Shown piece after piece: positions 11,442-22,758 of a stretch of DNA of 64,000 bases. Where the stretch lies: positions 17,858,501-17,922,500 of the forward strand of contig OZ018412.1 of assembly GCA_963969595.1 (NCBI GenBank), given 5' to 3'. Each line of letters begins with the position of its first letter. Positions within the stretch are counted from its first letter, which is position 1. The DNA comes from Neckera pumila (lineage: Eukaryota; Streptophyta; Bryopsida; Hypnales; Neckeraceae). Made by a program: the position numbers and the translations under genes. Below the pieces are notes generated by a model. That model searched no databases and was not told where the DNA came from. It was given only the letters and a program-made list of their open reading frames with translations.

Positions 11442-11969
11442 TCGCCAGAGTTTCCAATCTCTTGGGCGGTGGTTCCCATCTGTGGACGGTGTAAGAGTAA
11501 CCACACTGTGACATGGAACAGCATGCCGGAATGTGTTTGGTTGGGATTGGGCTGTCGTCTATGCCCCACTGTTTGGTGGCCAATGGTAATAGGGAGCTTG
11601 GGCTTGTTAAATTTTGGACTTTGGATGCCAACAATATGTGGCCGTTTAAGGTTTTAGTGTGCCCTTTTTGGAGAGAGATTGTAGTTGGGAGCTTCATTAA
11701 TTGTGTGTTGTAGTGGAAGTAATAGTGAAACTTGGATGTAGCAGAATAGTAGGGCGTGGTAGAGCAGTAGGGTTACGTGGTGGGAGTGGCGCGATTGCAG
11801 ATGGAGATTTAGAGTGCATGAACAATTTGGAAGGATGTGGAACTGGAAGCAATTACCTTGGTGTAGAAGCAAGAAAAGTTGAGCCCCTCCTATGAGCGGT
11901 TTATGGTTGGGTCATTGGGTGGAGTAGGCTCTGTTCCAAAGGTTGCTTACAAAGGGAAGAATTTTGTGC
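11442..11969. other. Start of the palindrome spacer, no gene recognised
   Basis: Similarity to the other arm fades here. There are short open frames but none with recognisable protein features. Confidence 0.4.
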
Positions 11970-12808
11970 ATAAAGAGAAAAGACAACTCACTCAAAGTCT
12001 CTTTTCCATCTCCCAAAACTGGTAAGTGGAAACCAATATGTGCCTTTTGGAATTGTGTTTTTGCTCACTATGAAGAATATAGGCCAATAGGGTTCAAGCA
12101 AGCTTGTAGTTTGGAAAGCAAATGGGGCAAATTAAGCATAATGTAGCCAAATTTATAGGGTGCCATGCACAGTTAAGGCACTGCATCCAATTGGGACAAG
12201 CGCTGTCGATATCACTCGTATGACAAAGGAATTGTACTACGGCGAGAGCATGTAGAATGCAAATTTTGCTTTTGAACATTTTCAAAAGCTTGTTTGGATT
12301 TCTCCAAATGGGTAGACGGATGGGGTACAACCAAAAACATCCCATAAAAGTGGAAGGCAGATTCATCATCCTGTCGAGATTCTCAAAATGTAGGAGAAGA
12401 ATGCAGTAGCATAGCTGAAGGAGTGCAAAGCAAAGATCCAAATCAAAGACTATTGAATCACCCTATTAGAACAAAAGCTGCAAAGAAGGGCCTACAGAAG
12501 AGCAAGCAATGTGACAATGCCTTTCAAGCTCAAGCTCGTGGCACATAGGTTAATGTAGCCACAACTTTACAAAAAGCAACTAGTTTGGAAGATCACAACA
12601 TGTTGCTCTTCATGACAACCTCATTGGATGCTCAAGAATACATTCACCTACATCAAACCGAAGAACTAAAAAATTGGAGAAGCACCTAGCCGAAGATGAT
12701 GAACGGAAGTGGTTTTTGTTGGCGAATAAAGAGGCTTTCAAAAGAGAACAAGCGGCACCAGAGCAAGCACTTGAACAGGAGAGCCTTGAAACAAATCGAG
12801 TCAAATGA
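11970..12808 (+). pseudogene. PIF/Harbinger Myb-like accessory ORF relic
   Basis: Pieces in shifting frames read like the Myb/SANT, NAM-associated type protein that accompanies plant PIF/Harbinger transposases. An early part has FWNCVFAHYEEYRPIG and KWGKL, followed in another frame by NVAKFIGCHAQL. A middle part reads DITRMTKELYYGES then FAFEHFQKLVW. The end has RTKAAKKGLQKSK, a piece starting MLLFMTTSLDAQEYIHLHQ, and after a frameshift KLEKHLAEDDERKW. At least three frameshifts and several stops break it. Such proteins normally bind transposon ends and help the transposase enter the nucleus. The matching transposase relic lies 5 kb away on the opposite strand. Family assignment is by recalled pattern. 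Confidence 0.6.
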
Positions 12809-14045
12809 GAGTAAGGCGGGAGCAATATAATGGTTACTTTAGATATTTCAAAGAGGAAGAAGTTAGCCAATTCAACAATGGAGATTGCTCCAGCTTCTTC
12901 AAAATTGGACAGGAGTTTAATTTTCATTATGTTGAAGAGACACAGCTTATACACACTTCGGCAAGAACCAGCAAGGGTGTTGATTTCAATTTTATCAATT
13001 CAGGTATATATTGAAGTCAGGTTATAGCCAATTAATTAGGATTTTAGTGGATGTTCAAGTCAATTCATAAAGGTATACAAGTTTAGAATTTTTTGTTCAA
13101 CATAGCTCTTTACAATTGTGGATGGCAATAGCCATCATTTAAGCTGAATTTGGTGCAAAGTTGGTGACGCTCATTATTGTGAATAGAATTTTTTAATATA
13201 CTACATGACTCACTTACTTTCTAAATCTTTTTTATGTCTTCTAGTTTGGGTATTGAACTATTATTTTGTTATAGTTACTTCTTTAACTCCCAGCATGGTT
13301 AAAGAATTTTCTACAAACAACTTCACTTTTCGATTTGAGCTCTTTTTTCTAATTTATCAAGAAGTGAATTGATCCTTTTAGTATGTCACTTTTGAATTTT
13401 GCTCTCCATTCAAATCGGCTTCTCATTTACAGACATTGTATTTTTAGTCATGATTCAAGACTGTCTGAAACTTGTAGCCAAAAATAAATTATAGCGTAAT
13501 AAGACATTCTTTAGCATGCATGAATAAGTGTGATTATTGTCAGCTTCAGCATTACAAACTCCTTTGGGAACCGTAGTGAGGAGGTTTATAGCATCAAGTC
13601 TTTCAAGACAATAGGATTCATTTGCCACACAAAGTCGCTAATATTTCTATTTTTTTGAAAAATCATGGATATTTAATTATGCAAGCAAGTCTTATTTTAA
13701 TGCAACTACTATATTCTTCACCATCCGTAATCCTTGTTTTAATCAACTTATTGTGTGAGATGAAACATACATTTTATTTAAATGGAACATGCAATGGAAT
13801 TTTTATCGTGAATGTACTGCACGACTTTGAAGTCCTTCACTGAATTATATACTAAACTAAATATACTATATGGTGGAACATACTGTTTCCAATACGTATT
13901 TAAAAAAATTATAATCAAATTTGTTGAATTCACTACAAGAAACTTGCGTTTTAAGTGGCGTTTTGTAATTTTTGTTCAGACGATTTTTAGGTGACGTCAA
14001 AAAGAAACTTGTTTTCTTTTTCAATAATCATGTCTAATATAACAT
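12809..14045. other. AT-rich spacer DNA, no gene recognised
   Basis: Only short chance open frames. No repeat structure or RNA gene was identified. Confidence 0.4.
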
Positions 14046-14530
14046 TTAGTTGAACACTTAAGCCAATTCAGTAGTTAAATAATTGAACACTTAAACCAAT
14101 TCAGTTTGAAAATTTTTGAATTGTTTTAAGTGTTTAATTGTTTAGTTGGATTAAGTGGTAATTTTTTTTAATTGTTCAATTTGTTTAATTATTGAATTGG
14201 TTGAATTGTTCATTTTATTGAATTGGTTGAATTGTTCATTTTATTGAATTGGTTGAATTGTTCATTTTATTGAATTGTTGAATTAGTTTAATTGCTCAAT
14301 TCTTTTAATTGTTGAATTGTTTTATGTGTTCAATTGTTCAATTGGTTTAAGTCTTGAATTGCTGAATTGGTTGAATTGTTCAATTTGTTTAATTGTTGAA
14401 ACAGTTTAATTGATTAATTCATTTAATAGTAGAATTGGTTTCAACTATTCAATTTGTTGAATTGTTGAATAACTTGAATTGGTCTAAGGGTTCAATTTGT
14501 TAAACTGTTCAATTCTTTTAATTCATGAAC
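14046..14530. repeat. Degenerate TTGAATTG-type low-complexity repeat with a 26-bp tandem core
   Basis: The region is built from variants of TTGAATTGTTCAATTG. At 14191-14268 there are three exact-length 26-bp units (starts 14191, 14217, 14243) plus a partial fourth. Many units are self-complementary, so the DNA can fold back on itself. Confidence 0.8.
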
Positions 14531-16129
14531 TGGTTTTATTAATCATCATCTTGCACTTTTTAAATTGTCTTTTATTTTGTAATCAATTTTCTTTACCTCA
14601 AACTCTAAATGTAAACCGATTGGCCGTTGGGTGGAAGGTGATTGACTTCAGTATTTATTGTTATTCAAATCAAGGTTCACTCTTTGGCCATATGCTCAGA
14701 TAGTAATTGGAGAGATTATGAACAATGCAATTGTAAGCTTGGTTATATGGAAAAGTGCACAATCAATATTAGTTTGAGCTATTGATTAGAAATAAAATCA
14801 AGGTCATTAATTGAAGCACCTTTTGCACACTTGAAAGGAGGAAGCACACAATAGCTTCATTTTGATGAGGACTTTCTTGTGTAGTAGCAATGGGAACAAG
14901 TGAGTTCAAGCAACTTTTATTTGCAGGAATTTTGGAAGCGTAGAATGTATTAGATTGTGTATGCAAATGTCTACATCACTTATTTCTCCTGTGTTTCAGT
15001 TTTCCTTGTCTTTTGCAAGCTTTTGTGCAATTTTTAAACAAGATGGAATTGTAGGTAGATTTGTATCTAAGCACATGAAATTACTTATTGCAGATGCCTT
15101 AGCCTTATCCAATATCCATCAGTGATATGTCTAGTAGAATATTACTGGAAGTTGTTGCCCTTGAATTGCTATAATTCAGGGGATTGGATCATATTTCCAA
15201 AAAGCTTTCTTGTGTTGAATGCACATGCACATGGGTCTATTTCATAGGAATCTTGATTGATAGTGGATAAAGGACAATGCCAAGTATGAAGTAGGACGTT
15301 AGGACGGGACAAGAATTTATAGGTGCAAGATCACTCTCTAGAGCAACAATCTATGGTCGTTTGATGATGCAGATGGTGTGCCAAAGCTATGGCAATTTGT
15401 TGCTTGGTAGAAGGCCGGTTAGGAGGCTTTACTCTGCAAATGAGAGCAAGGTGGATTACAGCAATCAAGATTTGTCAATGACCACTTCTAGAGAGCTGAA
15501 ACACATGTGGTAGACTTAGAAGGCAATGGTAGCTAGTGGAATCATGTTGAGCATATAGATGCAACATGATTGTAGAGCACATGGCAAGTCATAGGCAATC
15601 AAAGAGTGGCAGATAACATTGCTTTCAATTCCATAAGCATTAGAGATAATGGCTCAATTGAAAAATAAGCATTGGCTTAGACTTGAGTGACCACCAATAT
15701 GTATAAATGAAAGTACATTGTTTAATACATCAATTATGCTGTGTTGGTTCCTTTTAAAGTCCACAAGTGCTCTATTAGGTCACACTTAAGTTCATAATGT
15801 GTATCAACATCTTGGATTTGTACAATGCCAGTGATCAATTGATCAAAGTTCAAGACCATTGGAATGAAAAGGCATTATCTTGTAGATCACCAACAATACA
15901 CTATAAGAAACCCGTGTTTTTTTTTATGTCAGAGCAAAAACATGCAATGTCCAAGGCCGAACATACTATGTCTGCGGAGACATCAAGATGTTAAAGAGAA
16001 GGATTGCAATTTCAGAAGATTTCCAAGGATGTTCCAGATGACTGCGGCAAATTTGATTGAAAACAAGTTGGTGTTACCATCAACATCGGGATTTTTGATG
16101 ACATTTTTAAGGATTCATTGATGTCTGGC
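14531..16129. other. AT-rich spacer DNA, no gene recognised
   Basis: Short frames only. The stretch at about 15050-15700 is less AT-rich and could be an old element, but no family motif is visible. Confidence 0.35.
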
Positions 16130-16284
16130 GAGCCGTCTGCAAAATCATAGACTGCTATATCAGCTTTAAGGAAAAAAATTCACAAAGGATAAATTTGTGG
16201 AAATTACTTTAATCTTGGATAAATGTCTAATTGAGGTTAAAAAAAAAGGAATTGGACAACCATTGGGTAGCTTTGGGAGAAAAT

Positions 16285-16372
16285 AAGATGATGTGGCATA
16301 TGATGTGGCATGCCACATGTAAATTAATTGATGTGGCATAAAATTATGTTGATGTGGCATGCCACATCAACA
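16285..16372. repeat. Cluster of GATGTGGCA palindromic motifs
   Basis: GATGTGGCA is repeated several times. One instance forms the perfect 18-bp palindrome GATGTGGCATGCCACATC at about 16351-16368. Inverted versions (GCCACATC, GCCACGTCA) recur at about 17478-17560, so the tract between them is bracketed by related inverted motifs. Confidence 0.6.
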
Positions 16373-16387
16373 TAGCGAGGCTGTCTC

Positions 16388-16985
16388 TTTGTGTTATCTA
16401 CACTTATTTTAAAGATGTCTAAGTAGACGTAGAGATGTCACTAGAGACACCTTATAAAACGTTGAGATGATTTCTTGGACATTTTTGTAGACTTCTAGAT
16501 GTTTTAGGAAACACAGTCACAATTGGTATAACATCTATGGAGACGTCATTAGAGCAGCCTTTGAGACATGTAAAAAACATCCTGCTAGATGTCTGTGTGC
16601 TGCTCCACCAAAATTTAAATCCAGTGTTTTCAATGTCCCGTATAGTTTGTCTTTCTCTCTACCACTCCACTTGTATAAAGAGCCCATCTTTGTGTTTTCT
16701 ACACTTGTATTGGAGATGTCTAAGTAGACGTAGAGATGTCACTAAAGACATCTTATAAAATGTTGAGATGTTTTCTTGGACGTTTTTGTAGACTTCTAAA
16801 CGTTTTAATAAACATAGTCACAATTGGTATAACGTCTATGAAGACATCATTAGAGCAACCTTTGAGACATGCAAAAACATTTTGTGTGCTGTTCCACCAA
16901 AACTTAAATCCAATGTTTTCAATGTCCCATATAGTTTGTCTTCCCCTCTATCACTTCACTTGTATAAAGAGCTTGTCTTCTCCCC
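16388..16985. repeat. 301-bp tandem duplication
   Basis: Two diverged units begin at 16388 and 16689, both starting TTTGTGTTNTCTACACTT and both containing GATGTCTAAGTAGACGTAG. The units end near GTATAAAGAGC. Many internal GACGTC/GATGTC motifs continue to about 17460. Confidence 0.8.
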
Positions 16986-17480
16986 TCTATAAACTCACAT
17001 CAAGTGGCTTTTGAAGCCATGTGACATAATTGCCAATTATGATGTATTTTGTATGACATATTATGTATGGTATATGATGTATGATATGTAATGTATAATA
17101 TATTATGTATAATGTATGGTGTATTGTGTATGACATGTTATATTGGACATTATGACGTGCATGTGGACGTCATATGAAACATGTGAGACTGTTTATATTA
17201 ACATCATGTCAAATAGTCCATTCCATTCCATGAACATCTAGTTTGACATCAATTTGTTCTTCTAAATCATACCAAACATTGCCAGAGGTATTTATAATGA
17301 AAAGTAGATGTTTACATTGATGTCACAAGAAATTTGGACGTCTAAGATAATGTTTCAAAATAAGTCTATGAAAACGTCTGGACATCTGAGTTGATGTCTC
17401 AGAAAACGTACAGATGTCTATGTTGATGTCTTCAAAGACAGCAAGAATATTTTTAGACAACAAAAAAATATGTTGACATG
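16986..17480. repeat. ATGTAT low-complexity tract and GACGTC-rich sequence
   Basis: About 17040-17150 consists of variants of TATGTATAATGTATGA. After this come scattered GATGTC/GACGTC motifs like those in the neighbouring tandem duplication. Probably the remainder of one repeat element. Confidence 0.5.
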
Positions 17481-17784
17481 ACATGCCACATCATCTTTGC
17501 AAGATGCCACGTCACTTTTCTCGCCGCCATGTCACATGCCACCTCAGATGCCACGTCATGGCCACAAATGGATGAAAAAATTTCCTACATGGCTGCCCGT
17601 GTCCCCGTGGCGCTTGGGTGGCAGCCACATGGCAGCCTTTGAGGATCCTGTTGACCCATGTTTTTTGGACATCCGGTCCCCCAGCATGCTGATGTCCTAT
17701 GTTAAATCTGATGTCATTTGCGAATCTTAAGCAACGCAAAATTTTGGATGTCCACGTAGACATTTCAAGACACCACTCACAACA

Positions 17785-18915
17785 TCAGCACGCAGAATCC
17801 ACAGATAAAAAAACAAATGGGTCTCTTATAGTGATATCATCAAACCAATCCACATCTTGTTCATCCTCCACAACCATATTGTAGAAGATCCAACAAGTGA
17901 AAATGATGCTAACAATTACTCCCACGTCCCAATGGCAATATGGATTGCAAATGATAGCGAACTTAGTTTGAAGAACTCCAATACAACACTCTATGTCCTT
18001 CCTCATTGCCTCTTGTTGTATCACAAAGTAGGCCTTTTTTCACAAGTGCCAAATGGATGGTTTGGACAAAACTCGCCCATGGGGGATAGATACCATCTGT
18101 AAGTAAATAATACCCGTCATAGTCTTTGCCATTGATAGTAAAATGCATTTTTGTGGTCTCACTAGTGAACATATTGTAGACCAGAGGAAAACGATTCAAG
18201 ACATTTAGGTCATTATTTGACTTGGGCAAATAAAAAAACCATGCCATATGTACAAATCATGTGATGCTATGGCCTCCAAAATGGTACTTTTTTTTTTACC
18301 TATCCCCAAAGTCTCCTTGCCAAGCCACAAGGCAATTCTTCTATTCATAATGTATGCAATCTAAAGATGCAAACACACGAGGAAAGCCATGTTGCTCGTT
18401 GATTGCCAATTGCTTCTTGAAGTCTGCCTTAGTTGATTGTCTCAAATGATAAGCTTCAAATCTACCCTCACTGCCACACAAAACTTCTTCAAGCATTTCA
18501 TAGCAGTACTTTTGCTAGTCCGGCAATATTCATCTGTAGCATCTGTCCCTAAACCATAAGAAAGCATACAAAGAGTTGAAGTGACCTTTTGATGAAGAGA
18601 AAGACCTAGAAAACCACATGGATCCTTCTTTTGTACGAAGTAGTCATCATGTGCACAAACTCTCTCCATAATGATCAAAGATAATGAACGCCTCATGCAA
18701 AAGCGCCGGCAAAATAAACTAGCCTCATATAGTTCATCAACAAAATAGTCCATCTGAATTTTATCATGCATTTGATGCCTTTCTCTATTTATATTAGGAG
18801 CTTTTTCAGAACAAGAACCACCTGCACATTTAGGCAACTCTAAAGTATCTTCATTGTTAGAAGTCAAACTTATTACAAAATTCATTGCCAAATCATCCTC
18901 GTCCTCATCATCCAA
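17785..18915 (-). pseudogene. PIF/Harbinger transposase relic (DDE_Tnp_4 family)
   Basis: The transposase is spread over three frames on the minus strand. 18915-18442 holds the N-terminal part (an acidic start MDDEDEDD, then SLHQKVTSTLCMLSYG and STAMKCLKKFC). About 18440-18250 holds GFPRVFASLDCIHY with a stop where Trp is usual, then KNCLVAWQGDFG. 18247-17963 holds SNNDLNVLNRFPLVYNM and YLLTDGIYPPW. 18024-17785 holds MRKDIECCIGVLQTKFAII and FYNMVVEDEQ. These are the landmarks of plant Harbinger transposases, including the DDE aspartates in SLDC and NND. Stops and frameshifts make it inactive. It fits the TTA-flanked MITEs in the window, though no shared termini were traced. Confidence 0.8.
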
Positions 18916-19480
18916 AAAGAGGGCTCAAGAAACAAGTAAGCAAGCCCTCCAAGTATCTATTGTATCCTAAAATTGAAGCCAAAGTTGAAGCCAAAAAAAA
19001 TTGACAAGCAAGCTAAAGACCAAAAGAGCTCCTAGCCGCAGCTCTATACCTAGATATACAACAAAGAATTAGGAGTAAGAGAAGGAATGTGGAAGGCCCA
19101 GTCTTGAACAAAAGAGACTTCTCAAGGATTTATTTTGGCATTTTCCGTGTCACAATGGGGGCTTATTAGTGTTGTGTGGCAAATGATCACGTCCCTACCC
19201 TACCAAATCTATTCCACCTTCTTCATTTTTTGTATCATGGTGTGGTTGCTGTGAGGCATGTGGAAGTAAGTGAGGTATGTTTATACATAAAACAACCTAC
19301 CTACATTTGGCCCTAAAAGGAGAACACCAAAACTTTTCTATTTGGAGCAAAAGGAGACATCAGTGGCCCATTTCATTTTCATTTGAATTGCTAAGTGGCT
19401 TAGCAATAAAAAGTGATGCTATTATTTATATACATCCTAAATTTACTTTGAAAGAATCTATTTTGAAGTATGTGGATTTA
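18916..19480. other. Spacer DNA with one arm of a diverged inverted repeat
   Basis: About 19250-19390 is similar to the reverse complement of about 21525-21665. Shared stretches include GGAGCAAAAGGAGAC and GGCCCATTTCATTT. No coding potential recognised. Confidence 0.5.
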
Positions 19481-20383
19481 ACCCCTAAGCCGTCTCAAGG
19501 CCATTTTCTATTAGAAAACCTCAAAATTGCAATTTTTATTGCATTCACCCAAGAAAACAAAAAAACAAAAAATTTCAAAATCTAACCATAGGATCTTAGA
19601 TCACTTGTCTGAGATCATATTGTAAAATTTTTTCACAAAGTTTGACTGCATAGATTGAAAGATATTAGCATTCAAAGTTGAAAAAAAAAAAATTGAATAC
19701 TGGCTTGCCATTTCAGATGACTTTGACTGCCATTTGTGGGAATTTTTGCACTATAAGTTTGAAATTAAATTTTTTAATGTTGAATAACTGAGTTGAAAGT
19801 CTACAATAAATATTTCAAAAAAAATTATTTGATTTTCATTCTTTAAGAAATTGTTAAATAGAAGTAGGTCCAAGATTGAAAAAACAACTAAAGCATTAAT
19901 AGCTCTTAGATAGGATTGAAATACAATAATCTCAATTATGAGATTGTCTTAGCAAGCAAATACAACATTTTCAAAAAAAAATTTGAAAAAAATTGAAAAT
20001 CCTATAAGTTATTTTTTCAAAAAGATGCTTAGATTATCCAATAAACAAGATTGTCTTTAACTTTCTCATTATTAGTCCAAATATAATGAATCAAAGCTCC
20101 ACTTGTAGACAAAAGAATAATATTTTAGGAAAAAAGTTTAAAAATTTATTTTGCCTTTTTGCCTTTTTTTTTGTACATCCCGCAGAGTTCAGTTTTAGGC
20201 TTTTTGTGGTAATTATAAATTTTGTTCATAATCACCAATTGAAATAGAAATCATATTTCCACAAAGCTGATCAATTTTTCTATCTTTTGAGAAATTTTCA
20301 AAAAGTTTCATTAAAAATCAAGGTCATAGGTACATGCCTAAAGTCCAATTTGTCCCTTGAAGGGACAATGGGACTTTAAGGGT
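19481..20383 (+). mobile_element. MITE copy 2, about 903 bp, TTA/TAA flanks
   Basis: Begins ACCCCTAAG after TTA (19478-19480) and ends CTTTAAGGGT followed by TAA (20384-20386). Internal landmarks shared with the other copies include ATCTAACCATAGGATCTTA near 19580 and GAAGTAGGTCCAAGATTG at 19861. It is more diverged than copies 1 and 4. Non-coding. Confidence 0.65.
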
Positions 20384-21774
20384 TAATATTTAGGTTATGT
20401 AGTGAAGGGGGAGTGTATGGTGATTTAACCATCATAAGTTTGGTTTTGAGAGTTATTTACAAATCTATCATTGTGTATGACATCAAATTTTTCATACAAC
20501 AAAAAATCATGAATAGTCACTTGGATACTTTGAGCTTATTTTTGTGGAGACTCATTGAGGATTTTATAAAAAGATGGTGTTGGTAATTCTCTCTATATCA
20601 TTGTTAACTTTTCTATGTAGGAAGATGGTTAATTCATGGATTACAATGTAATGTATTTGTACAACTTCAAGCTCCTTGCAATTTGAGCCATAAAAATGAT
20701 CCTATTTGAATTTAAATCCAACAAATCGAATGAAGTCAATGAAATACAATTTCTCCACCAACTTCAAAATTTGAAAAATTCCTAAAATTGCATATTTCAT
20801 TGCAATTTGAACTTCAGGCTATAGTCTTGTTCCTTTGCATGTTCCCATTTTGCAATTATTTATTCCTTTGTTATTTATATTTCTTTTTTATTGATGACCT
20901 CACAAGTCTTCTGTAAGTCACAAAAAATTTAAAATTTTTGTGAAACTTTCAAATCCTGTGATTTTGAAAGGAAAAAGTGAAGAAACTTCATTGTATTTAA
21001 TATGAATATAGTTCCATTTGATCTATGGCTACAAGCCTGTTCTTTCAGGGTTCATCTTCTACTGTTTCTGCTGCTCCTTAGAGAATCTTTAGAATTTCAA
21101 ATTGGAACAAAGAATAGTACTCCGTATTCAACATAGCTTAGCTTGCATCGGCCATTGGACATCCTAATTACATCACGTGAAAGAGAACCTTCATTGAATC
21201 AACTTTCCCTTGAACTCCTTTATAACAACTAGGCACCTGACAACCAAGCACCTACGGCACAATTGTAACTGTGCAATGGGCACTCCAACCTTCCCATTTG
21301 CAGAAAAAGTCTCGCATTCTGAACATGCTGGTTGTTGTCAAGAAGAAGAGAGCATCATCAATGCACAAATAAGCAGGATGTGGCAGAGGATTTGGATAAA
21401 AACCGCAAAGGGTCATGATTGTATGAAATAAAAAACGCGGGAATCTACAAGGACGGCTAATGTTTATTATTAATCCGCGCAAATAGAAAGGTTCTATCGT
21501 TTCTTCATTGGAAAATTGAAGGAGGCTTTTGAGTCAAAATGAAATGAAATGGGCCATTACTGTCTCTTTTGCTCCAAGTTGAAATTTTTTGATGTTCTGC
21601 TTTTATAGCCAAGTGTAGGAGGGTTCCTTTATGTGGAAACGTACCTCACTTGCCTCCACAAGTCTTTCTCTATCTATAGATGGGAACGACCTCCACACAC
21701 TCAACATCCCTATTCATCCAAAGAATGGTCCTTCTACGAACAATGACTACCAAGAAGACTAGAAACTTTGGCAA
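20384..21774. other. End of the palindrome spacer, no gene recognised
   Basis: AT-rich sequence with short open frames. About 21525-21665 is the inverted partner of 19250-19390. Homology to the left arm resumes at about 21775. Confidence 0.4.
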
Positions 21775-21870
21775 TTCAATATGGAGCTTCTACTCAACTT
21801 TCCAACCAGGCCAAGGAAGGAAGAGGCACTCATAGGAATCAAAGTTTGGAAAATCATGCTCAAGTGCCTT

Positions 21871-21961
21871 GTGGGGATGGAGGTAGGTGGGGATGGATGG
21901 GGTGGATGGGGTGGGTTGGTGGATGGTGGTGGTGGGGGGTGGGTGGATGGAGGGGGGATCA
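21871..21961. repeat. G-rich minisatellite (mirror of 11255-11345)
   Basis: On the + strand this is a run of GGATGG/GGTGG units with many G triplets, about 100 bp inside the inner arm boundary. It has potential to form G-quadruplex or triplex structures. Confidence 0.75.
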
Positions 21962-22207
21962 CGGATTTGTAATGATCACAACCAAATTCTCTCCACCATG
22001 GCATTCTCCAATTGACTATAAGCAAGTAGATTATGAGCCGTAGTTTGTGCCCCTTGTTACAAAATGAGGCTCCTCATGAAGATTGGCCTATGGGCACCCT
22101 CCGACTTGGTGTGATTGCCAATGGACTTCAGTAGGAAATGACAAGCACTTGGTACAAATTGATTGACAAATAGCAGCACACCAAGTGTCGAGAATTCTTG
22201 TCGTGAC

Positions 22208-22331
22208 CATTACGAACGATAATGGTCATGGAGGGTGCCAATCCGGATTTGCTCTCGTCGCTCTGCAACTCGAATAGGCGATCCTACAGGCCGGATTGGC
22301 ACCCTCTATGGCCATTATCTAGTTCGTAATG
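22208..22331. repeat. 124-bp hairpin-forming inverted repeat downstream of PTB3 copy B
   Basis: Exact mirror of the copy A hairpin at 10885-11008, about 430 bp past the copy B stop codon. Confidence 0.7.
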
Positions 22332-22758
22332 ACTAGCAGCAGGAGTCCAACTAGAGGCAACCAGAGGCAGCATTGATACCCGAATAGATCATCCAATTCC
22401 CGCAAACCCACCTCGGTCCTCACAACCGATCTCGCAGCAAAAACTGTCACCTCACACAAAACAAAACAAAACAAAACAAAACGCAGACGTGCTCCCAAAA
22501 CCCCCAAAAAAACTCGGTAAAACAGCAATGAGAAGTCATCAAAAGCGAGCACGAGTCCTTAACACCCCGCCATCACAAACTGCGAAAAACAATACCCCGC
22601 GGGACAACGCCGGTACTCACTCAAGGCGTCCAATCATATGCCATTAAATTAGAAGACGGACACGCAACCGAACGATTCTCTGCTGGGAGATACTCTTCCA
22701 ACCTACAAAATTGGGGCCAACGCTCCACGGCTACGGAGCTAGCTACACTAAAGTACAA

